NCBI GenBank assembly: GCA_964637655.1
Contig: CAZWUZ010000017.1
Span: 1-28,042 of the forward strand
Direction of reading: 5' to 3'
DNA length: 28,042 nt
Source of the DNA: CAZWUZ01 sp964637655 [NCBI: uncultured bacterium]
GTDB lineage: Bacteria; DAOPZR01
Shown here: positions 23,901 through 28,042 of the stretch, piece by piece
Layout: every line of letters begins with the position of its first letter
Numbering within the stretch: position 1 is the stretch's first letter
Notes under the pieces: model-generated
Seen by the model: only the letters and a program-made list of their open reading frames with translations
The model's database searches: none
Told to the model about the DNA's origin: nothing
Position numbers and translations under genes: made by a program

Positions 23901-26900
23901 CAGGACCGCGTGCTGCGGGCGACCGCAACGCATACCGGGGGGAACTTCCGGCTCGATTGGGCTGGGGCGCCGTTCAATGTGGACGAGCGGCAGTTGCTGT
24001 CGTTTGACTATCGCATGTCACCCGAGACGAAGCTGAACCTGCTGGTGAAGGCGGACGGACGTTGGTATGACCTGCTGCTGACCGACGACCCGAAGCTGAA
24101 ATACTACGATGTGAACATGGAGGAATTGGCAGACCTGAACGGCCAGGCGGACGGCGCATGGCATTCGGTGACCGTGGACCTCGGCGCGGAACTGGAGCGG
24201 GTGACGCAGTCGCGCACAGTGGAAGCGCTCTGTTTCGCGGATTGGGACGTGCAGGGCTTCATGAAGCTGGTCCCCGGCGGTGCGAATCCGGTTGGAGCAT
24301 GGCTGGAACTGGATAATGTGAGCATCAGCGGCGCGATCCGGACGCCGGTGACGGCGCGTGCGGAGGTCGCGGACGCGTCGGGAGTGGAGAATATCGGCTG
24401 GCAACTGGCGGATAACGGCGTGCCCGCGCCGGAGATAGCGTGGGCAGGCGCGGCATACGAGCTGCCGGCAACCGAAAATGTGGGGCTCAGCACACTGACA
24501 GCAACGGCGAAGGACGCGCGCGGCAACAGCGCAAGCGCGGTGATGCCGGTATTCATCGATAATGCGGCGCCGCAGATCGGGGAGCCGCGCGAAACCCATT
24601 TCTCGGCGCACGGCACGCTGCGGCTGCCTGTGTTCGAGATCGGGAGCGGGGTTGCCACAAGCAGCGTGGTTCTGGAGATTGGCGGCACGCAGCTGACGGT
24701 ATCAGATACGCGGCTGGTTTACCGTGACGGTGAACTGCAGGTATCGGGAAGCGGTTTTGCGTTCGCCAACGGCGCGGATGTGTCTGTGCGGCTGGTGCAG
24801 TTGTACGACCGGGCCGGGAACGCCGCGGCGGATCTGCCGAAGGAATGGACGCTGCCGTGGCGCGAGGAGCGCGTGCTGATCACCGAAGTGGACGCGCAGG
24901 GAGACGATTTTGGCAACGATGGCGGCAGCTGGATCGAGCTGTACTGCGCGGCCGGGCCGGTGGAGATCAGCGGGGCCTCAATCACCGATTACGAGCACAA
25001 TACCGATCCCGGCATGCCGCTGGCGAATGCTCCAGTGACAATGCAGACCGGCGAGTACGCGGTGGTGCATATCGGGCAGGGAGCGGACGAGACAGACGAT
25101 GGCAGCGGCGGCTGGACCGACTGGAACAGCAACGGCATACGCGACCTGTATTATGCCAACGGGATGTCAGTGCGTCAGATCGAGGATGGCGTGGCGCTGC
25201 TGTACAACGGTGTCATGGACGCGGTGGTCTGGAAGCAGAACCCGTCGGTGCCGGTGAACGAGTACGAATGGGACGATTTCTTCACGCTGGTTGATGAGGG
25301 AGCGTGGGAATACTCTGGTGGCAGCTTCGCGCAGATGGTCGCGGACCTTGCCGGCGGCAGCCATATCGCCCGCAAGAGCCCGACGCTGGACACCAACCGG
25401 CGCGAGGACTGGACAGCGATCGCGAGCGGCACACCGGGAACAGAAAACGTCATCGTGGTCGACCTTATGCCGCCCGGCACCCCGACCGGCGTGAGCGCGA
25501 CCGGCGGCGAGCGCAGCATCTCGGTGGCATGGAATGCGGTGGCTGACACGGATGTGGCCGCGTATCAGGTCTATCGCAACGATATTGCGGGTCCGGCGGC
25601 GACGGTGGCCGGGCTGGCGTGGACCGATGCCGGCGTGACGGTGGGGACGACGTATCGCTACAGCGTGGCGGCGGTCGATGCTAGCGACAATGTGGGGCGC
25701 GCCAGCGGCAGCGTGGGCGCAGCGGCGTTCGCGACCCCAAGCGCGCCTGTGCTCCTGCAGCCAGACCCGGAGCGCGTGGGTGTTGCAGAGCTGACGCTGA
25801 ACGGTATCGCGGAGCAGGCGGGGAGCGTGGCCATCAACACGGCAGCCGGTGAACTGGCGGCGACGGCCGACGTGCCGGCCGGCAGCGGAGAACTGCTGCT
25901 TGGTGCTGATGAACTGGTGAATGTGTACGGTTGCCAGTATCGCGTGGACGAGGTGCAGACGGCAGAAGGGGTGCGCGCAGTATCGTACTACACACTGGCA
26001 ACCCCGCCGGAGATGAAGATGAGCACCCCGTTCGCGAATCGTATGGGCGGATGGGAATCGGCTGACGGGTGGGACGATTGGCGTTCAGACGGCATACTGC
26101 GCAATGGTGCCGGCCACCTGCTGGTGTATAACTATCTGCAACTGCAGGATTACACTCTGCGGCTGTGCGTGCGGCCGGTGAGCGGGAACACTGCTTTCTG
26201 GTTTGGTGCGCGCAACGACAACGGCTATCGCATCACATTCGATGCGAATGGCGGGCCGGCGAAGCTGCAGCGGACGCTGTACGGTGCGATGACCGAGTTG
26301 GGTGCGTGGTCCGGCCCGGCAGCAGGTGTCTGGTCGGAGATTGCGATCGCGAAGAAGGGGACGCAGTTGCTGCTGCTGCAGGACGGGGCGGCGGTGTTGA
26401 GCGTGAGCGACAACCAAGCCCTCCCGAGTTGGTGCAACGCGCTGTACATTGACAACCGCGGCGGCAACGCGGAATATGACTATGTGGAAGCCTTCCGGGG
26501 AGACCTGGTGGGTGTGGTGGCGACACGGCCCCTGGCGCGGGTGCATACCGGCGCGGTCACGGGAGTACGTGTCGACGGCGATGCCGGTTCCGGAACCATG
26601 CAGTGTGAGGTGGAAGACAGCGGCACAACGGCGCAGCCGGTTACTGAGTCGGGAGTGACGGTTGCCGGTGACAATTACCGCGTGCTGGCAACGCTGTGGC
26701 GCGGCAACGACGACGGTGCTGCGCCGGTCCTGCGCGCTCTGCATGTTGATCGTGCGGCAGGGTTCAGTGCGAATGTGCCGCTGGAGGTTGGGGATAACCA
26801 GTTTACCGCCGCGCAGACAGTAAACGGGACGATCTATACGGGAAATACGGTAAGCGTGACGTGCGTTGACGTGCCGGCGCTGCGGATTACGGAAATCGGG

Positions 26901-28042
26901 CTGGAGAACGGGACGCTGAATGGCGGCTATGTCGAGATCGAGAATGCCGGCAGCGAGCCGGTAATGCTGACGGACCTGCGCCTTGGTGTGGGGACGGCCG
27001 ACAACGAGTCACTGGGCATCTATGGCGACGCAGGAATGCCGGTAGGGCCGCTGGCCCCGGGTTCCCGGGCACTGTGCCACGCCGCGCGTCCCGACATCCT
27101 CTCCGAAAACGAGGCGACGGGCGACCTGAACGGTAACGGTGTGCTGGACGTGAGCTATGAGGATTGGCTCGACCTGAACGTACAGCAGACGCTGATGCTG
27201 GTCTGGCAGGGCGCGATCGTAGACGCCGTGCCGATGATTGGCGCAGGCGAGCAGAACGCCGCAGAGCAGCAGGCAGACCTGATGCGGACGCTGACCTCGC
27301 AGGGATATTGGCAGGGAAGCCGTCTGGCTGCCGGGAACACGCGGCTGGGGCGCACGGCGCTGTCGCGGCTGGAGGGGACGGAAGGGAATCAGGCGGTCGA
27401 CTGGCTGCTGACTCGCCCGACCCCGGGCGCGGCGAACAGCGCCTTACCGGTTCCGGCTGCCGGGCAGGTGCTGATCAACGAACTGGCACTTGATCCGTCC
27501 GCGCCGTGGGTGGAGATTCTGGGGATCGTTGGCGAGTGTGATGCCGGCGCGCTTTGGCTGACCGATTACGACGGCGAGGAGATCGGGCCGCTGACGGCAT
27601 CGCCGCAGGCGCTGACAGCGGGCGGGCGGCTGGTTGCCGCGCTGCCTGTCGACCGGCTGGAGAACGCGGACGGGCTGGTGGCGATTTCGGGTTGGCAGGC
27701 ACTGGACGCAGTGGTGTGGCAGATGCCCGGAATCAGTATCAGCTATGACGAGTTGGAAGATTATCGGACCATTTGTGATGCGGGACAGTGGCTGGGCGAA
27801 CTTGTGGAAAAGTCGCAGGACGCTATGCTGCTGGGACGCATACCGGACGGACAGGAGAGCAACAGCGCGGCTGACTGGCGAGTCGTTCTGCCGACGCCGG
27901 GCGCGGTAAACGCCCGCGACGAGCAGGGCCCGCAGGTGACGGTGAGCGTAACCCCGGCGCAGTTCGAGCCGCTGGGAACACAAGGTGAGACGTATTGCGT
28001 GATCACGGTCACGGTGCAGGATCCGACCGATGCGCAGACGCG
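17976..28042 (+). CDS. Giant exported multidomain protein with N-terminal Amidase_6 domain (open at the right edge)
   Basis: I read every codon from the ATG at 17976 (GGAG at 17965-17968) to the window end and found no stop, so at least 3355 residues are encoded. Order: signal peptide (1-24, cleavage after AMA). Amidase_6 domain (25-205), with YDRVAAASYATRNYN, the catalytic-type DCANFVSQC (Cys59) and histidines in FHSMFVHSI (154, 159) and VAEHTPQ (171). Beta-rich region. Alpha-helical coiled coil (about 648-805). Ig-like region. NHL-like repeats (1305-1460). Sandwich domain with VEYGQGWNPDTW (about 1470-1590). Ca-binding-like DADGDGVADYD (1670). Bacterial Ig (1742-1822). Jelly-roll (1949-2125). 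LTD (2301-2488). FN3 (2499-2588). LamG-like (2685-2845). Two LTD-like modules ending TPGAAN and TPGAVN (2968-3158, 3165-3313), with DLNGNGVLD (3050). A new Ig-like domain begins at the edge. Amidase_6 proteins are thought to cleave peptide or peptidoglycan amide bonds. The full size and the anchor are unknown. Confidence 0.88.
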   Translation, partial: MKSKKFIAMVVITMLFCCTTAAMAYDRVAAASYATRNYNRSFMPLYNSEGFFINPAGDCANFVSQCLIAGNLTIEIPGSTGVYTNKYYSGVKTEQYAANLYTWLVNPVTGNFKRNGVLFPNYSNACPIQPWLTVGDVAFKWDYLSYVYNYTPFHSMFVHSIAGNNVIVAEHTPQTFHAGRLESMLPSNYLGDTIHFIGLRDAPVVKYLGIFSIANDTAIFEWVYDNDYDTDVIGYNSFATDSTTEYYRHTYSGLLPQIYTFPSATNIGMRYTGMDFAEGVRIKVIFDQTMKASPIQVTFGNAPDYNQIEFAAQPGYNNGWDKTLFERDTWYGEFKPDQNYTALQHSAEGPGCRFRIEALSNLNGDEMDVDNRLDKYTPGPAILPIPSQWNSFTFDPYRPVIHVSSNPTTFSSLQEIHSDHGLIPYGRTPANYPRIDPAEAIPSIALKVRFHDDEYYEDFVAAGMRIGSKVYSDTYVYFSYPSGISPANQVIYSKARIPYESTTNWPAPCRFYYRCDKPYSVPGSPIGVNYPGSYGIRCRIWDEAGNSSSLPSSLFYADPTFIQSATEDPLYSDQSWMNEYRLFYGYPAPTNRRIAVASSCDGNMYGAIRHEPGVATIDVSEHQTSGVLAASRTMMMPQLELPLCAMTREEYDKELAKYCSLHGNTSSTADSVYTEIQTLLSGSSDEYAAEKLNTARTTVQIEEEYSAQCVTALSRITSEYGRDAENASLAASGVDAEKIAQIKETAVREVQTRYAAEEARLGAARRARIFELHDQTNIRLQRRAWEVQQELQAKVREIASRITGDTIVDPDPAPEANAPAIAFAEGFAGSTQGILADICGTISDSNVMLYAAYYGDGANPTAWHLIGDTHIAPVSITANTDGSAPILARWFTAEMSRGEYSIKLVAVDRFGNRSEAQTTIITGSVIGEAGGIVTADVVRLTGRTGEAMPEYGRGVVLAEPIGLILDDTATFTYHYTDTQAEGCDESELRISWLDPITNQWIALPTTINAADNVATAAVKTLGYLALTAPTRNIISPNNSPEVNDVWQLPTASGIVTDVAGETVWTVTIPYWNGRNEIGDYVADGEYVLHESETSPVTHAVIVDNTAPLVSGLQLAVDAAGNLSVTGAVSDANLENFRVVLEGNYAGEEKTLATRYANCEGVLATGSVAGVAGQRVVIYARDLAGNEASASAELASAATVKELWCDQGWIAPEVESPDVPHSAEFSWELTGGAESAALRIENETGAVATVRDGLTVGAGMAAWLGIDNDSAAVPAGKYVYRIAGAAGDEISYLRYFTVPTGELANYVKAVGGAGEYCIADNRIAFVPADGTATSYLTEAGRFESLQDIAKDAEGNIWALDSGRCTLEKLSSAGATLLSCGGYGTNPGEYLDPVALASGEGAVYVLDGVSGRIDRRDSWGRLTNWNYAVAGAKALGVNGATLYAQANDSTIVEYALGGGIIEVKDLIANISIPTPDAMVRANVPIFGLACGKNFQDYRVEYGQGWNPDTWVTMIWSESPQNDDIEPNELISGDRTIEGNLATWATGLTEYDYSQYDPRCVDQGIDGPYTVRLTVRNQSGKEAQDSVKVTVGRVMSNTYAGTVISEDGLVVLVVPEQSLNRDFLIMSIAGTDLAPAVPADQALLGKVYEFRPAGTTFTRPCTMEWSVPASLLDADGDGVADYDTTSVGIYQYNPESRVWTGIGGSWQTSGGVTYVGADVMGLASGRGYYALLTDTMAPAAPVLQQAVSPTEAATAVLRGSAEPNSHIEISSNDTVAAKTTVAADGTFWAQVALAEGNNVFTAVAIDGLGQRSGASNSVTVTRQRKEPTVASTLTCLNANFTPLATAEVASNTVIGLELTGTDADANTRNRAGVSVTCGELTATVELIETGLNSGVYRGQWRVPYAAELADGTEIVFAAVADANCRATLAYRDTLAPRITALSIDGQAATRENFDDGGLGGWSAGADGRVENIARDDSGQDRVLRATATHTGGNFRLDWAGAPFNVDERQLLSFDYRMSPETKLNLLVKADGRWYDLLLTDDPKLKYYDVNMEELADLNGQADGAWHSVTVDLGAELERVTQSRTVEALCFADWDVQGFMKLVPGGANPVGAWLELDNVSISGAIRTPVTARAEVADASGVENIGWQLADNGVPAPEIAWAGAAYELPATENVGLSTLTATAKDARGNSASAVMPVFIDNAAPQIGEPRETHFSAHGTLRLPVFEIGSGVATSSVVLEIGGTQLTVSDTRLVYRDGELQVSGSGFAFANGADVSVRLVQLYDRAGNAAADLPKEWTLPWREERVLITEVDAQGDDFGNDGGSWIELYCAAGPVEISGASITDYEHNTDPGMPLANAPVTMQTGEYAVVHIGQGADETDDGSGGWTDWNSNGIRDLYYANGMSVRQIEDGVALLYNGVMDAVVWKQNPSVPVNEYEWDDFFTLVDEGAWEYSGGSFAQMVADLAGGSHIARKSPTLDTNRREDWTAIASGTPGTENVIVVDLMPPGTPTGVSATGGERSISVAWNAVADTDVAAYQVYRNDIAGPAATVAGLAWTDAGVTVGTTYRYSVAAVDASDNVGRASGSVGAAAFATPSAPVLLQPDPERVGVAELTLNGIAEQAGSVAINTAAGELAATADVPAGSGELLLGADELVNVYGCQYRVDEVQTAEGVRAVSYYTLATPPEMKMSTPFANRMGGWESADGWDDWRSDGILRNGAGHLLVYNYLQLQDYTLRLCVRPVSGNTAFWFGARNDNGYRITFDANGGPAKLQRTLYGAMTELGAWSGPAAGVWSEIAIAKKGTQLLLLQDGAAVLSVSDNQALPSWCNALYIDNRGGNAEYDYVEAFRGDLVGVVATRPLARVHTGAVTGVRVDGDAGSGTMQCEVEDSGTTAQPVTESGVTVAGDNYRVLATLWRGNDDGAAPVLRALHVDRAAGFSANVPLEVGDNQFTAAQTVNGTIYTGNTVSVTCVDVPALRITEIGLENGTLNGGYVEIENAGSEPVMLTDLRLGVGTADNESLGIYGDAGMPVGPLAPGSRALCHAARPDILSENEATGDLNGNGVLDVSYEDWLDLNVQQTLMLVWQGAIVDAVPMIGAGEQNAAEQQADLMRTLTSQGYWQGSRLAAGNTRLGRTALSRLEGTEGNQAVDWLLTRPTPGAANSALPVPAAGQVLINELALDPSAPWVEILGIVGECDAGALWLTDYDGEEIGPLTASPQALTAGGRLVAALPVDRLENADGLVAISGWQALDAVVWQMPGISISYDELEDYRTICDAGQWLGELVEKSQDAMLLGRIPDGQESNSAADWRVVLPTPGAVNARDEQGPQVTVSVTPAQFEPLGTQGETYCVITVTVQDPTDAQT

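Noticed and set aside
1-28042. CRISPR array
   Set aside because: No regularly spaced repeats of 24-40 bp occur. The only short-period repeats are the two-copy units at 2947-2990 and 8478-8571.

Overview
The window is about 28 kb from a GC-rich, probably Gram-negative bacterium. It has lipoproteins, exported multidomain proteins and tRNAs with encoded CCA ends. The Lamin-Tail-Domain (LTD) proteins, the giant modular exported protein and the WG-repeat lipoprotein resemble what is common in the PVC superphylum and related candidate phyla. That placement is a guess, because no rRNA or universal marker is present.

Layout. (1) 1-8.6 kb, very GC-rich core-like DNA. The start of a DEAD-box RNA helicase and a GT39-type membrane glycosyltransferase read leftward. 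A compact divergent promoter region then opens a rightward operon of six genes (2239-7339): small membrane protein, Ala/Pro-linker coiled-coil protein, acidic split zinc-ribbon protein, WG-repeat lipoprotein, GT4 glycosyltransferase and polytopic glycosyltransferase. A separately promoted exported protein follows. The operon looks like envelope-glycan machinery with unknown partners. (2) 8.6-9.95 kb: a tRNA-Thr(UGU)-Tyr(GUA)-Gly(UCC) cluster with its own promoter, a SAM methyltransferase, and an opposing tRNA-Leu(CAA). The cluster has the gene order known upstream of tuf in many bacteria, but tuf is absent. A 20-bp copy of the tRNA-Gly 3' end lies 59 bp downstream. (3) 9.95-14.4 kb: an AT-rich accessory island. 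It holds a strong promoter, a cytosine-C5 DNA methyltransferase and, overlapping it by 4 bp, a 633-residue protein that joins an N-terminal GHKL (MORC/MutL-like) ATPase to a C-terminal TIR-like domain. This is the best candidate for an undescribed defence system. It ends against a truncated IS3-family remnant. (4) 14.4-28 kb: a consensus promoter and long leader drive an exported double-LTD protein, an exported propeller-like protein, a four-helix membrane protein and a giant reading frame that stays open to the window end (at least 3355 codons). The giant begins with a signal peptide and an Amidase_6 domain, followed by coiled coil, Ig-like, NHL-like, jelly-roll, FN3 and LTD modules. An AT-rich block (about 17.1-19.7 kb) begins and ends inside genes of this operon, which suggests mosaic acquisition.

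How the genes may work together (inference): the methyltransferase would mark self DNA, while the ATPase-TIR protein would sense unmodified or invading DNA and kill or arrest the cell by attacking NAD+. The last operon probably makes a cell-surface or secreted assembly with peptide-bond-cleaving or peptidoglycan activity.
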